A stretch of 64,000 nt of DNA, from NCBI RefSeq assembly GCF_020616155.1, contig NZ_CP085530.1:1611501-1675500 (forward strand), given 5' to 3'. Source of the DNA: Vogesella sp. XCS3. GTDB lineage: Bacteria > Pseudomonadota > Gammaproteobacteria > Burkholderiales > Chromobacteriaceae. The stretch's first letter is position 1. Each line of letters starts with the position of its first letter. Of this stretch, positions 19,540-28,233 are shown in pieces. A program made the position numbers and the translations under genes. A model generated the notes under the pieces. The model did not search any database and was not told where the DNA came from. It worked only from the letters and a program-made list of their open reading frames with translations.

Positions 19540-20289
19540 ATGACACTGCTACAAGACAAGGTTGCCATCGTCACCGGCGCCTCGGCCGGCATCGGCGCCA
19601 CCACCGCCCGCTTATTGGTTGCACACGGCGCAGCCGTAGTACTGAATGCCCGGCAAGCGGGCCCACTGCAAACACTGGCAGCCGAACTGATTGCCACCGG
19701 CGGCCGCGTCTGCGTGGTAGCGGGTGACGTTACCCGCGCCGACACCCACCAGCGCTGCGTGGACGCCGCATTGCAACACTTCGGCGGCCTGGATATCGCC
19801 ATCAACAACGCCGGCAGCACCGGCGCCATACGGCCGCTGGCCGAGCTGCAAGCCGACGAATGGGACGCCACGCTGCAAAGCAACCTCGGCGCAGCGTTTC
19901 TGGCAGCACGGGCGCAGATCCCGGCCATGCTGCTACGCGGCGGTGGCGCCATGGTATTTACCAGCAGCTTTGTCGGCAGCAGTGTGGGCTTGCCGGGCAT
20001 GGCGGCCTACGGCGCGGCCAAGGCCGGCTTGATGGGGCTGGTGAAAGGCATTACCGCCGATTACGCGGCACAGGGTATACGCGCCAACGCGGTACTGCCT
20101 GGCGGCACGCTGACCGCTATGGCTGGCGACGAGGCGCAACAGGCGTGGGCTGCCGGCCTGCACGCCATGAAGCGCTTGGCGCAGCCGGCAGAAATCGCGG
20201 CCGCCATCGTCTTCCTGGCCAGCCCGATGGCCAGCTTTGTGGCTGGCTCGGCCCTGTACGCCGATGGCGGTAATGCCGCCGTAAAGTAA
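19540..20289 (+). CDS. Short-chain dehydrogenase/reductase, substrate unknown
   Basis: The 249-residue enzyme has the classical SDR pattern: cofactor motif TGASAGIGAT near residue 12, NNAGS near 88, the catalytic serine in VFTSSFVGSS, and Tyr/Lys in YGAAKAG near 155. GGNAAVK closes the C-terminus. The cofactor-loop residues NARQ after the second strand suggest NADP(H), as seen in FabG-like members, but this is weak. CAGGAGCACCCC precedes the ATG. It is convergent with the TRAP transporter genes. It could act on a sugar acid from the same pathway; nothing proves it. Confidence 0.85.
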   Translation: MTLLQDKVAIVTGASAGIGATTARLLVAHGAAVVLNARQAGPLQTLAAELIATGGRVCVVAGDVTRADTHQRCVDAALQHFGGLDIAINNAGSTGAIRPLAELQADEWDATLQSNLGAAFLAARAQIPAMLLRGGGAMVFTSSFVGSSVGLPGMAAYGAAKAGLMGLVKGITADYAAQGIRANAVLPGGTLTAMAGDEAQQAWAAGLHAMKRLAQPAEIAAAIVFLASPMASFVAGSALYADGGNAAVK

Positions 20290-20392
20290 ACGGGTAGTCA
20301 GACTTTTCCGTGTGGTACGGCTTGTCCGTAAAAGGTAAAGCGGGGCCGGATCGTTTGCATCCCGCCCCCAACCTGGCATTTTACTCAGCCAC

Positions 20393-21406
20393 CTAGCGCG
20401 CCTGCGCCAGCGCGCCCTGCAGCGCCTTCAGTACCTCGCCACCACCGTTGGCCGCAAAGCGGTCGAACGCCGGCTTGGCCTTGTCGCGCATGCGCTTGAG
20501 CTCGGCGTCGCTCACCTTGTTGATCTGCATGCCCTGCTGCGTCAGGAAGCTGACGCTACGCATGGCCTCGGCGCGGGTATCCTTGCGCTCGAAGGCGCGC
20601 GATACCACGGCAGCGTCCTGCAGGATCTTCTGCTCGTCACGCGACAGGCCGTCCCACCATTTCTTGCTGACCGTCACCACCCACGGGCTGTAGACGTGCT
20701 TGGTAATGGACAGGTACTTCTGCACCTCGTAGAACTTGCTGGACTGGATGGTGTTCACCGGGTTTTCCTGGCCGTCCACCGCCCGCGTTTCCAGCGCGGT
20801 AAACAGCTCGGCAAAGGCCAGCGGCACCGCGTTGGCGCCAAAGCTGTTGAACATGTCGATGTATACCGGGTTTTGCATCACACGCAGCTTGATACCCTGG
20901 AAATCCTCGAAGCGGGTAATCGGGCGCTTGGTGTTGGTCACGTTGCGAAAGCCGTTTTCCCAGTACACCAACCCCACCATGCCCTTGGCCGGCAGGCGCG
21001 TCAGCAGCGACTGGCCGAAGGCACCGTCCAGCACCTTGTCCGCCTCCTGCTCGTTGGTAAACAGGAACGGCAAGTCGTACACGCCAAAGTCCTTCTCCAC
21101 GCCCACCAGCGTGGCGGTGGAGCCCACCATCATCTCTTGCGCGCCGCCGATCAGTGCGTTCTGCATCTGCACGTCGTTGCCCAGCGTGGCCGAGGCAAAG
21201 CCTTTTACTTTCAGCTTACCGCCGGAGCGCTTGGCCACTTCGTCGGCAAATACCTTCACCGCGCGGCCCTGGTTGCTGTCTTCGGCCAGGCCGTAGCCAA
21301 AGCGGATCAGGCGCGGCTTGATGTCGGCCGCCTGCGCCAGCGGCGCGGCCAGGAAACCGGCGGCCAACAGGCCGGCCAGCAGGGGTTTGAACAGCAGGGT
21401 TGTCAT
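20393..21406 (-). CDS. TRAP transporter periplasmic binding protein (DctP family)
   Basis: The 337-residue protein has a signal peptide ending LAAPLAQA and mature start ADIKPRLIRFGYGLAEDSNQGRAV. Typical DctP stretches are the conserved arginine in GIKLRVMQNPVYIDMF, which binds the carboxylate of the substrate, and AFAELFTALETRAVDGQENPVNTI. It captures an organic acid for the DctQM permease. With gluconokinase and a LacI-type regulator in the same cluster, gluconate or another sugar acid is the likely ligand. CAAGGAGAGACCC precedes the ATG; it is the last gene of the cluster. Confidence 0.9.
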   Translation of the reverse strand: MTTLLFKPLLAGLLAAGFLAAPLAQAADIKPRLIRFGYGLAEDSNQGRAVKVFADEVAKRSGGKLKVKGFASATLGNDVQMQNALIGGAQEMMVGSTATLVGVEKDFGVYDLPFLFTNEQEADKVLDGAFGQSLLTRLPAKGMVGLVYWENGFRNVTNTKRPITRFEDFQGIKLRVMQNPVYIDMFNSFGANAVPLAFAELFTALETRAVDGQENPVNTIQSSKFYEVQKYLSITKHVYSPWVVTVSKKWWDGLSRDEQKILQDAAVVSRAFERKDTRAEAMRSVSFLTQQGMQINKVSDAELKRMRDKAKPAFDRFAANGGGEVLKALQGALAQAR

Positions 21407-21455
21407 GGGTCTCTCCTTGATTTGTGTTGTCACGACAGCAGCGTTGGCCCGCAGG

Positions 21456-22733
21456 CTAACGGAAAAACTTGGCCGGCACGGTGACCAGCTCGGGCACCGC
21501 CACCAACAGGGCCAGCAGCGCCAGATACACGCCCAGGAAGGGCAGCACGCCGCGGGTGGCGGATTCCAGCGAAATGCGGGCAATGCCGCACACCACGTTC
21601 AGCACCGTGCATACCGGCGGGGTAATCAGGCCGATGGAGCCCACCAGGATGAACATCACGCCGAAGTAAGTCGGGTCGATGCCGGCTTGCAGCACCAGCG
21701 GCATCATCACCGGGCCCAGTACCAGGATGGTGGGGGTCAGGTCCATCACGATGCCCACCAGCAACAGCAGCAGCATCATGGCGGCCATCAGCATGCGCGG
21801 TTGTTCCATCAGCGGGCCCAGCATCTGGCCGATCTGCGCCGGCAAGTCGGCCAGCGTGATCATGTACGACGACACCATGGCTGCCGCGCACAGGAACATC
21901 ACGGTGGCGGTGGTACGGGCAGCGTGCACGAATACCGGCTGCAGTGCCGGCAGCTTCAGCTCGCGGTACACCAGCAGGCTCACCAGCAGCGAATACACCG
22001 CCGCCACTACGGCGGCCTCGGTCGGCGTGAACACGCCGAATTTCAGGCCACCAATAATGATCACCGGCAGCATCAGCGCCCAGATACCATCCAGCAGCGC
22101 GTGGCGGCGCTGTGCCCAGCTCTGGCGCGGCTGCGGCTTCACCTGCATGCCGCGCGATACCCACAGCCAGGTAAGAACCAGCCCCACGCCCATCAGCAGG
22201 CCGGGCACGATGCCGGCCAAAAACAGCGCGGTAATCGAGGTATTGGTGGTGACGCCGAAAATGATGAACGGCATGCTGGGCGGGATGATGGGCGCGATGA
22301 TGCCGCCAGAGGCAATCAGGCCGGAGGCGCGGCCAACCGGGTAGCCGTTGTCGCGCATCATCGGAATCAGCAAGGTGGCCAGCGCGGCGGTGTCGGCGAT
22401 GGCGGAGCCGGACAGGCTGGCCAGCAGTACCGAGGCGGCAATCGCCACAAAGCCCAGCCCGCCCTGGATATGGCCGACAAAGGCCACCGCCAGGTTGATG
22501 ATGCGGCGCGAAATGCCGCCGGCGTTCATCAGCTCGCCGGCCAATATAAAGAACGGCACCGCCATCAGCGGAAAGCTGTCGGCCCCGGACAACAGGTTCT
22601 GCGCAATCAGCTGCGCGTCGAAAAAATCCAGGTGAAACATCAGCGCTACCCCGGTCAGGATCAGCGCAAAAGCCACCGGCATGCCCAGGGCCATGCCGGC
22701 AAACAGTACAGACAAGAAGATTGCGATGGTCAT
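21456..22733 (-). CDS. TRAP transporter large permease (DctM family)
   Basis: The 425-residue protein is made of about twelve hydrophobic helices and starts MTIAIFLSVLFAGMALGMPVAFAL. Conserved DctM stretches include PFFILAGELMNAGGISRRI, SGSAIADTAAL, GLIASGGIIAPIIPPSMPFIIFG and VGSIGLITPPVCTVLNVVCGIA. It is the sodium-coupled transport subunit that moves the substrate delivered by the DctP protein. AAGGAC sits before the ATG. It follows the small permease gene by ten bases and precedes the binding-protein gene. Confidence 0.93.
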   Translation of the reverse strand: MTIAIFLSVLFAGMALGMPVAFALILTGVALMFHLDFFDAQLIAQNLLSGADSFPLMAVPFFILAGELMNAGGISRRIINLAVAFVGHIQGGLGFVAIAASVLLASLSGSAIADTAALATLLIPMMRDNGYPVGRASGLIASGGIIAPIIPPSMPFIIFGVTTNTSITALFLAGIVPGLLMGVGLVLTWLWVSRGMQVKPQPRQSWAQRRHALLDGIWALMLPVIIIGGLKFGVFTPTEAAVVAAVYSLLVSLLVYRELKLPALQPVFVHAARTTATVMFLCAAAMVSSYMITLADLPAQIGQMLGPLMEQPRMLMAAMMLLLLLVGIVMDLTPTILVLGPVMMPLVLQAGIDPTYFGVMFILVGSIGLITPPVCTVLNVVCGIARISLESATRGVLPFLGVYLALLALLVAVPELVTVPAKFFR

Positions 22734-22743
22734 CGGGTGTCCT

Positions 22744-23259
22744 TTACAGATCCTGGCCGCCGGTGGCGTCGGGGTTGCCCGGAATGTGCGCCTGCGGGTG
22801 GCCCAGCAGGATGCGCAGCAGGTTCAGGCCCAAGAGCAGCAGCATGGCGATAGCGCACAGCAGGCCGGCGCCGGAAAACAGCGCCATCGGAAAGCCCAGC
22901 ACCGTGGAATAGGTTTGCAGGCCGATCAGCGTCTGCTGCCAGCTGCCTTGCAGAAACAGCACCAGCACGTACAGCATCAGGCCATGGCTGAGCAGCGCAC
23001 ACAGGCGGCGCCAGCGCGGGGCCAGCCTGGCCTGCACCATTTCCACCCCCAGGTGTGCGTGCTGGCGGGTAGCCAGGATGGCGCCCAGAAACACCAGCCA
23101 CACGAACATCAGCCGCGACACCTCTTCGGCCGAAGCGATGCCCGAGTCAAACACATAGCGCAGCACCACATTGCCGAACACCAACAGCACCATGACCGCC
23201 AGCGCCAGCGCCAGCAGCCATTCGATTACCCGCTCGCAGCGGGACAGCAGCTTATGCAT
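22744..23259 (-). CDS. TRAP transporter small permease (DctQ family)
   Basis: The 171-residue membrane protein has four hydrophobic helices and the family features WLLALALAVMVLLVFGNVVLRYVF, a SAEEVSRLMFVWLVFLGAILATRQHAHLGVEM stretch and a C-terminal short tail. DctQ proteins scaffold the large permease. CAAGGAGTTCCC precedes the ATG at 23259. Its first eight bases overlap the 3' end of the gluconokinase gene, so kinase and transporter are co-transcribed. Confidence 0.9.
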   Translation of the reverse strand: MHKLLSRCERVIEWLLALALAVMVLLVFGNVVLRYVFDSGIASAEEVSRLMFVWLVFLGAILATRQHAHLGVEMVQARLAPRWRRLCALLSHGLMLYVLVLFLQGSWQQTLIGLQTYSTVLGFPMALFSGAGLLCAIAMLLLLGLNLLRILLGHPQAHIPGNPDATGGQDL

Positions 23260-23776
23260 GGGAACTCCTTGTCTGTGTCGTAAGGCGGGCGACCACGCCG
23301 GCCACCAGCTCGGCCACCAGCTCGGCCACCGGCAGACGGATATCGGCTTCGATAGCGCCCTCCTGCGGCTGCGGTGGTTCCAGGTCGGCCAGCTGGCTAT
23401 CGATCAGTGCCAGCGGCATGAAATGGCCCTGGCGGGCACGCATACGCGCCTCGATCAGCGCGCGATCGCCCTTCAGGTACACAAAGGCCAGGCCGGGGCA
23501 GCCCTCGCGCAGCAGGTCGCGGTAGCGGCGCTTCAGCGCCGAACAGGACAACACCACCCCTTCTCCGGCGGCGGCCGCCTGCAGCAACTGGCTGCGCAGC
23601 GCCTGCAGCCATTGATGGCGATCGTCATCGGTCAGCGGAATGCCTGCTTCCATCCGCGCCACATTGGCAGGCGGGTGAAAATCATCGCCCTCTATAAAGC
23701 GTGCGCCCAGCGCGGTGGCCAGCCTGCGGCCAACCTCGCTCTTGCCGCTGCCGCATACGCCCATCACTACCAGCAT
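23252..23776 (-). CDS. gntK: Gluconokinase
   Basis: The protein of about 174 residues has the P-loop VMGVCGSGKSEVGRRLA right at the start, then FIEGDDFHPPANVARMEAGIPLTDDDRHQWL, VVLSCSALKRRYRDLLR and FVYLKGDRALIEARMRARQGHFMP, all diagnostic of GntK. It phosphorylates gluconate to 6-phosphogluconate. ATG at 23776 is preferred over the one at 23791: it has AAGG eight bases before it, and the upstream ATG lies inside the operator palindrome with no ribosome binding site. Near the C-terminus a 12-base unit is repeated (AELV-AELV). First gene of the gluconate cluster, divergent from its regulator. Confidence 0.92.
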   Translation of the reverse strand: MLVVMGVCGSGKSEVGRRLATALGARFIEGDDFHPPANVARMEAGIPLTDDDRHQWLQALRSQLLQAAAAGEGVVLSCSALKRRYRDLLREGCPGLAFVYLKGDRALIEARMRARQGHFMPLALIDSQLADLEPPQPQEGAIEADIRLPVAELVAELVAGVVARLTTQTRSSHA

Positions 23777-23789
23777 CGTTTGCCTTGTC

Positions 23790-23805
23790 ATGTTAGCGTT
23801 AACAT
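23790..23805. promoter_or_regulatory. LacI-type operator 1 before gntK
   Basis: ATGTTAGCGTTAACAT is a near-perfect palindrome of the kind bound by GntR-like LacI-family repressors (core GTTANCGNTAAC). It sits 14 bases before the preferred gntK start. Confidence 0.75.
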
Positions 23806-23880
23806 TTGGGAGTCAAAAAAATGCCACCGCAGTGGCCCTGCCGCACGTCAGCGGGGAGCTGGCGTTTGGCCGGATGCAAA

Positions 23881-23892
23881 GTTAGCGCTAAC
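23881..23892. promoter_or_regulatory. LacI-type operator 2 in the gntK/regulator intergenic region
   Basis: GTTAGCGCTAAC is a perfect palindrome with the same core as operator 1, about 90 bases away. Two such sites flanking the divergent promoters suggest looping repression of gntK and autoregulation of the repressor gene. Confidence 0.75.
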
Positions 23893-23969
23893 ATAAACCC
23901 CTGTAAAGCAGATTTGATCGTGCAGCGCAGCAAACTCTGCGCTCCCGACATCCACCACCTCCCGCTAGA

Positions 23970-24998
23970 ATGAGCGCCATGACAGACCGCAAACCCCGTG
24001 CCGGCCAAAGCCGTGTCACCCTGAACGATGTTGCCGCCCATGTCGGCGTCAGCGCCATCACCATCTCCCGCGCGCTCAACAAGCCGGCCCTGGTTACCGA
24101 CAGCCTGCGCCAGCGTATCGACGACGCCGTGCGCCAGCTGGGCTACGTGCCCAACCGCGCGGCCCGCTCGCTGGCTTCGGCACGGTCTCACAGCGTGGTA
24201 GTCCTGGTGCCGTCGCTGTCCAACGCCGTGTTCGTTGACACACTCGCCGCCATACACGACACGCTTTACCCCTGCGGCTACCAGATGCTTATCGGCGACA
24301 CGCGCTACGCGCCGCAAGACGAAGAAAAGCTGCTGCGCACTTATCTGGAATACAACCCCGACGGCATCCTGCTCACCGGTTTCGATCAAAACGACGCCGC
24401 CAGCACCCTGTTGCGCAGTGCCAACATCCCTACCGTACACATGATGGAGCTGGATGACAGCGGCCGTTACTGCGTAGGGTTTTCGCAATTCGACAGCGGC
24501 TACGCACTAACCCGCCTGCTACTGGACAAAGGCTACCGCCGTATTGGCTTCCTGGCTGCACAGCTAGACCCGCGTACCATCAAGCGTGGCGAAGGCTATC
24601 GTGCTGCGCTGCGCGAAGCCGGGCTGTACCAGCCACACCGCGAAATTGCCGAAGCGCAACCGTCGTCGGTGGGCCAGGGCGCGCGGCTACTGGACGAGCT
24701 GCTGCGCCAAGCACCGGACTGCGACGCCATCTTCTGCAATAACGACGACCTGGCGCTAGGGGTGATGTTCGAGTGCCAGCGCCGCCACATCGCCGTACCG
24801 CAACAGCTGGCCATCGCCGGCTTCAACAACCTGGACATGTCAGCATGGACCAACCCGGCGCTGACCACAGTAGCCACCCCGCGCTATGCGATTGGTGCTG
24901 CTGCGGCCAACATGCTGCTGACACTGATGGCAGGTGAACAGCCCGCGCAAGCGCTACAAGATCTTGGCTTCAAATTACTTGTCAGAGGCAGTACCTAG
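23970..24998 (+). CDS. LacI-family repressor of gluconate genes (GntR-like)
   Basis: The 342-residue regulator has the LacI helix-turn-helix VTLNDVAAHVGVSAITISRALNKP near residues 17-40 and the hinge region PNRAARSLAS, then a periplasmic-binding-protein-like effector domain (SHSVVVLVPSLSN, DGILLTGFD, CDAIFCNNDDLALGVMFECQRR, IAGFNNLDMSAWTNPALTTV). It resembles E. coli GntR. It is divergent from gntK with two palindromic operators between, so it should repress the kinase and TRAP genes until gluconate or 6-phosphogluconate is present. An ATG three codons in is an equally possible start. Confidence 0.9.
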   Translation: MSAMTDRKPRAGQSRVTLNDVAAHVGVSAITISRALNKPALVTDSLRQRIDDAVRQLGYVPNRAARSLASARSHSVVVLVPSLSNAVFVDTLAAIHDTLYPCGYQMLIGDTRYAPQDEEKLLRTYLEYNPDGILLTGFDQNDAASTLLRSANIPTVHMMELDDSGRYCVGFSQFDSGYALTRLLLDKGYRRIGFLAAQLDPRTIKRGEGYRAALREAGLYQPHREIAEAQPSSVGQGARLLDELLRQAPDCDAIFCNNDDLALGVMFECQRRHIAVPQQLAIAGFNNLDMSAWTNPALTTVATPRYAIGAAAANMLLTLMAGEQPAQALQDLGFKLLVRGST

Positions 24999-25421
24999 CC
25001 CCCTCAACGTAGCAATGACCGCCCCCGGTCATTTGCGTACCGTGGTGTAACCGGCGGCAGTGATGGCATCAGATACAAGCGGCAGGTGAACGCTTTGTGT
25101 ACAGGCAAATACAAGATGGCCGCCCCAGGGTGGCCATACGCAGCGGGTGGATTTTTGCTCGGGGGGTGAAAAACCGTCAGCCCTAGCAGGCAGATTGGGC
25201 CAAGGCCAGTTGACGGGCAAGATGGTATCTACCGTGCTTTTCTTGCCATTGATGTGACGCCACTAACACCAAACTTGACTACCAGCCGGTGACGGCAGCA
25301 TGCAGCTTGTGTCCAAATGGTCAAAAGTGCTTTGCCAAAAACGTGCTGCGGGCACGGCTTAGGCACAGAAATGGGCACAGAAGCCGGTCTGTGCCTAAAA
25401 CGGAGCAGAGAAAACGCAAAA
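24999..25421. other. Intergenic region without a recognisable gene
   Basis: About 420 bases between the repressor gene and the tRNA terminator. AATGACC-GCCCCC-GGTCATT (25014-25033) may be a weak terminator of the repressor gene. Short open frames exist on both strands (for example 25029-25220 reverse) but have no ribosome binding site or familiar sequence. The near-repeat GGCACAGAA occurs twice around 25360-25385. Confidence 0.4.
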
Positions 25422-25453
25422 CCCCTGATTCAATTTTTCAATTGAATCAGGGG
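25422..25453 (-). terminator. Terminator of the initiator tRNA gene
   Basis: CCCCTGATTCAATT, four-base loop, AATTGAATCAGGGG, a perfect 14-bp stem, followed on the reverse strand by TTTTGCGTTTT. It begins a few bases after the tRNA 3' end. Confidence 0.9.
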
Positions 25454-25461
25454 TTTGTGTT

Positions 25462-25538
<77 letters not shown>

Positions 25539-25551
25539 ACAGAGAGGAGCA

Positions 25552-25580
25552 ACTATATCTTTACTGCACTTCCGCGTCAA
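25552..25580 (-). promoter_or_regulatory. Promoter of the initiator tRNA gene
   Basis: On the reverse strand TTGACG, 17 bases, TATAGT, followed by a GC-rich start region, ending about 14 bases before the tRNA. It is close to the sigma-70 consensus, as expected for a stable RNA gene. Confidence 0.85.
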
Positions 25581-25598
25581 GCTTTTTACAAAAATAAC

Positions 25599-25784
25599 TT
25601 ATGCTGCCGTCTGTACGTAGGCGTTGGCCGGGTACATAACGCTCTCCACACCCGCGGGTGTGCGCATGGTCACTTCGTAACGGCGGCCTACTGCACGCAC
25701 GTCCATCACCTCGAAACGCAGCTCTTCACCTTTATCGGTGATTTCCAGGATGCTATGGCCTGGCTCCAGTTGGTTAATACGCAT
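25599..25784 (-). CDS. Small conserved-looking protein of unknown function
   Basis: The 61-residue protein MRINQLEPGHSILEITDKG continues with a regular alternation of hydrophobic and polar residues that suggests a small beta-barrel or SH3-like fold (RFEVMDVRAVGRRYEVTM then VMYPANAYVQTAA). I do not recognise a family. AAAAGGAAATAGACA gives a good ribosome binding site for the ATG at 25784, and base use matches neighbouring genes, which supports real coding. It lies upstream of the tRNA gene in the same direction, separated by the tRNA promoter. Confidence 0.7.
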   Translation of the reverse strand: MRINQLEPGHSILEITDKGEELRFEVMDVRAVGRRYEVTMRTPAGVESVMYPANAYVQTAA

Positions 25785-25953
25785 TGTCTATTTCCTTTTC
25801 AGTTTTCATTCTTGTTATGAACTATTGGTAAAACAGCTTGAAGCTACAGGACACCATACACAGTGTCAAAGACATTGACCATACGTAGGACTACGTGGTT
25901 CCCGCGTAGTGTCAAACAGCTTAGCAGCGGCAAATGAACGCCGGATGACAGGC

Positions 25954-25980
25954 AAAAAAAACGCCCCGCAATGCGGGGCG
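25954..25980 (-). terminator. Terminator of metG
   Basis: On the reverse strand CGCCCCGC, three-base loop, GCGGGGCG, then eight T residues, 25 bases after the metG stop. Confidence 0.92.
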
Positions 25981-26004
25981 CTGTGGCGTAGCAGACAATA
26001 ACGC

Positions 26005-28065
26005 TTAGCCTACGCGCATGCCTGGCTGTGCGCCGTCGTCGGTATCCAGCAGGAACAGGCCGCTGCTGTCGTCAGTGCCGGAGGCGCAGACGATCATGCC
26101 TTGCGATACGCCAAAGCGCATCTTGCGTTCGGCCAGGTTGGCCACCACGATCACTTTGCGGCCAACCAGCTTGTCCGGCTCCTGGTAGGCGGAACGGATG
26201 CCGGAGAAGATGTTGCGCTGTTCAAAGCCCAGGTCGACGGTGAACTGCAGCAGCTTGTCGGAGCCTTCCACAAAGTTGCAGGCCAGTACCTTACCCACGC
26301 GCAGGTCCAGCTTGGCAAAGTCGTCGATCTTGATGGTGTCGGCCAGCGGCTCGTAGTTGGCCGCAGCGGCCGGTGCTTGTGCTTCCATGGTCTGTTTGTT
26401 CGCTTCGATGAGTTTGTCCACCAGCACCGGGTCGACGCGTTGCATCAGGTGCTGGTATGGCTTGATGGTGTGGCCCAGCAGCAGCTGCCCGGCGTCAGCC
26501 CACTGCAGCGGTGCTACGTCGAGGAAGGCCTCTACGTCTTGCGCCACTTTCGGCAGTACCGGCTTCAGGTAGATGGTGAGCAGGCGGAAGGCGTTGATCA
26601 GCACGGTGCACACTTCGTGCAGGCGCGCTTCCTGGCCTTCCTGCTTGGCCAGCTCCCACGGTTTGTTGGCGTCCACGTAGGCGTTTACCACGTCGGCAAT
26701 GCCCATGATCTCGCGCAGTGCCTTGGCGTACTCGCGTGCTTCGAAAGCTGCGGCGACGTTACCAGCTTCGTGGGCGATATTGCCCAGCAGGCGAGTTTCG
26801 TCTTCTACGCTATCGGCCAGCTTGCCGCCAAAGCGCTTGGTGATGAAACCGGCGGCACGGCTGGCGATGTTGACGTACTTGCCGACCACGTCGGAATTGA
26901 CGCGGGCCACGAAGTCACCCAGGTTCAGGTCGATGTCTTCGATACGGCTGTTGAGCTTGCCGGCGATGTAATAGCGCATCCATTCCGGGTTCAGGCCGCA
27001 TTCCAGGTAGCTCTTGGCGGTGATGAAGGTGCCGCGCGACTTGGACATTTTCTGGCCGTCCACGGTGAGGAAACCGTGGGCGAACACGCCGGTGGGCACA
27101 CGCATGCCGGAGAACTTCAGCGTGGCTGGCCAGAACAGCGCGTGGAAGTACAGGATGTCCTTGCCGATGAAGTGGTACATCTCGGTGTCGGTATCCGGCT
27201 TGAACCAGGCGTCGAAGTCCAGGTTCAGCTGTGCGCACAGCTTCTTGAAGCTGGCCATGTAGCCGATCGGCGCATCCAGCCATACATAGAAGTACTTGCC
27301 CGGCGCATCGGGAATCTCGAAGCCGAAGTACGGTGCGTCACGGCTGATGTCCCAGTCCTGCAGGCCGCCGCCGATCCACTCGTTCATCTTGTTCAGCGAT
27401 TCCGGCTGCAGGTGCGGCTGTGCCACGCCGTCGGCGCGAGTGGTGTTGCCGCTGGTCCAGTCGCGCAGGAAGTCGGCGCACTCGCCCAGGCGGAAGAAGT
27501 AGTGCTCGGAGGTTTTCAGCACCGGTGTGGCGCCGGACACCGCCGAGTACGGGTTCTTCAGCTCGGTGGGGTTGTAGGTGGCACCGCACACTTCACAGTT
27601 GTCGCCGTACTGGTCTTTGGCGCTGCATTTCGGGCATTCGCCCTTCACGAAGCGGTCCGGCAGGAACATCTGCTTTTCCGGGTCGAACAGCTGCTCGATG
27701 GTGCGCGAGGTGATCTTGTTGTCAGCACGCAGCGCGCGGTACATCTGCTGCGCCAGTTCCTTGTTTTCCGGGCTGTTGGTGCTGTAGTAGCTATCGTGGC
27801 CGATCAGGAAACCCTGCGAGTCGGCTACGTGCAGCGCTTCTACCTCGGCGATCAGCTGCTCGGGGGTGATGCCGCGCTTCTCGGCTGCCAGCATGATGGG
27901 CGCGCCGTGGGTGTCGTCGGCGCACACGTAGTAGCACTCGTGGCCGCGCATCTTCTGGAAACGCACCCAGATATCGGTTTGGATCTGTTCGAGCATGTGG
28001 CCAAGGTGCAGCCCCGCGTTGGCGTAAGGCAGTGCACTGGTCACCAGAATCTTGCGTGTGGTCAT
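26005..28065 (-). CDS. metG: Methionyl-tRNA synthetase
   Basis: The 686-residue class I synthetase charges tRNA-Met and the initiator tRNA. The HIGH-type signature is HLGH at residues 20-23 and KMSKS starts at residue 339. Two zinc-knuckle pairs appear as CPKC and CEVC in the connective domain. The C-terminal part from about residue 580 ([31 protein letters not shown]) is the tRNA-binding/dimerisation domain, so this is the long form. Promoter -10 TATAAT lies at 28104-28109. The gene is single, ending in a strong terminator. Confidence 0.97.
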   Translation of the reverse strand: MTTRKILVTSALPYANAGLHLGHMLEQIQTDIWVRFQKMRGHECYYVCADDTHGAPIMLAAEKRGITPEQLIAEVEALHVADSQGFLIGHDSYYSTNSPENKELAQQMYRALRADNKITSRTIEQLFDPEKQMFLPDRFVKGECPKCSAKDQYGDNCEVCGATYNPTELKNPYSAVSGATPVLKTSEHYFFRLGECADFLRDWTSGNTTRADGVAQPHLQPESLNKMNEWIGGGLQDWDISRDAPYFGFEIPDAPGKYFYVWLDAPIGYMASFKKLCAQLNLDFDAWFKPDTDTEMYHFIGKDILYFHALFWPATLKFSGMRVPTGVFAHGFLTVDGQKMSKSRGTFITAKSYLECGLNPEWMRYYIAGKLNSRIEDIDLNLGDFVARVNSDVVGKYVNIASRAAGFITKRFGGKLADSVEDETRLLGNIAHEAGNVAAAFEAREYAKALREIMGIADVVNAYVDANKPWELAKQEGQEARLHEVCTVLINAFRLLTIYLKPVLPKVAQDVEAFLDVAPLQWADAGQLLLGHTIKPYQHLMQRVDPVLVDKLIEANKQTMEAQAPAAAANYEPLADTIKIDDFAKLDLRVGKVLACNFVEGSDKLLQFTVDLGFEQRNIFSGIRSAYQEPDKLVGRKVIVVANLAERKMRFGVSQGMIVCASGTDDSSGLFLLDTDDGAQPGMRVG

Positions 28066-28103
28066 GGAGAAGCGTCCGGTGAAAGGTATTCGGTAAACCG
28101 TCG

Positions 28104-28109
28104 ATTATA
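28104..28109 (-). promoter_or_regulatory. -10 box of metG
   Basis: The reverse strand reads TATAAT about 40 bases before the metG ATG. The -35 region would fall on the repeat hairpin of the upstream terminator and is not close to consensus. Confidence 0.5.
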
Positions 28110-28116
28110 ACGACAA

Positions 28117-28148
28117 AGGTTGGCCGCGACAGTCATCGCGGCCAACCT
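28117..28148. terminator. Terminator of mdfA built from two inverted GGTTGGCCGC copies
   Basis: AAGGTTGGCCGCG, eight-base loop, CGCGGCCAACCTT: a 13-bp perfect stem formed by inverted copies of the dispersed repeat, between mdfA (stop 28234) and metG. Confidence 0.8.
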
Positions 28149-28233
28149 TGTGAAATTACGCCGCCGCAGCAACGCTAGCAGCGGGCTCAGCCAGGCGCTA
28201 GCCGCTGGCAGCCAGCACCAGCGGGCGCGCCGG

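Noticed and set aside
23295..23330. 12-base tandem repeat at the 3' end of gntK as a contingency locus
   Set aside because: The unit length is a multiple of three and there are only about three copies, so it cannot switch the reading frame.
25029..25220. 63-codon reverse frame between the LacI-type gene and the tRNA
   Set aside because: No ribosome binding site, no familiar sequence and irregular composition; treated as non-coding.
26101..28110. 669-codon forward open frame
   Set aside because: Antisense of metG, whose catalytic motifs are complete on the other strand.
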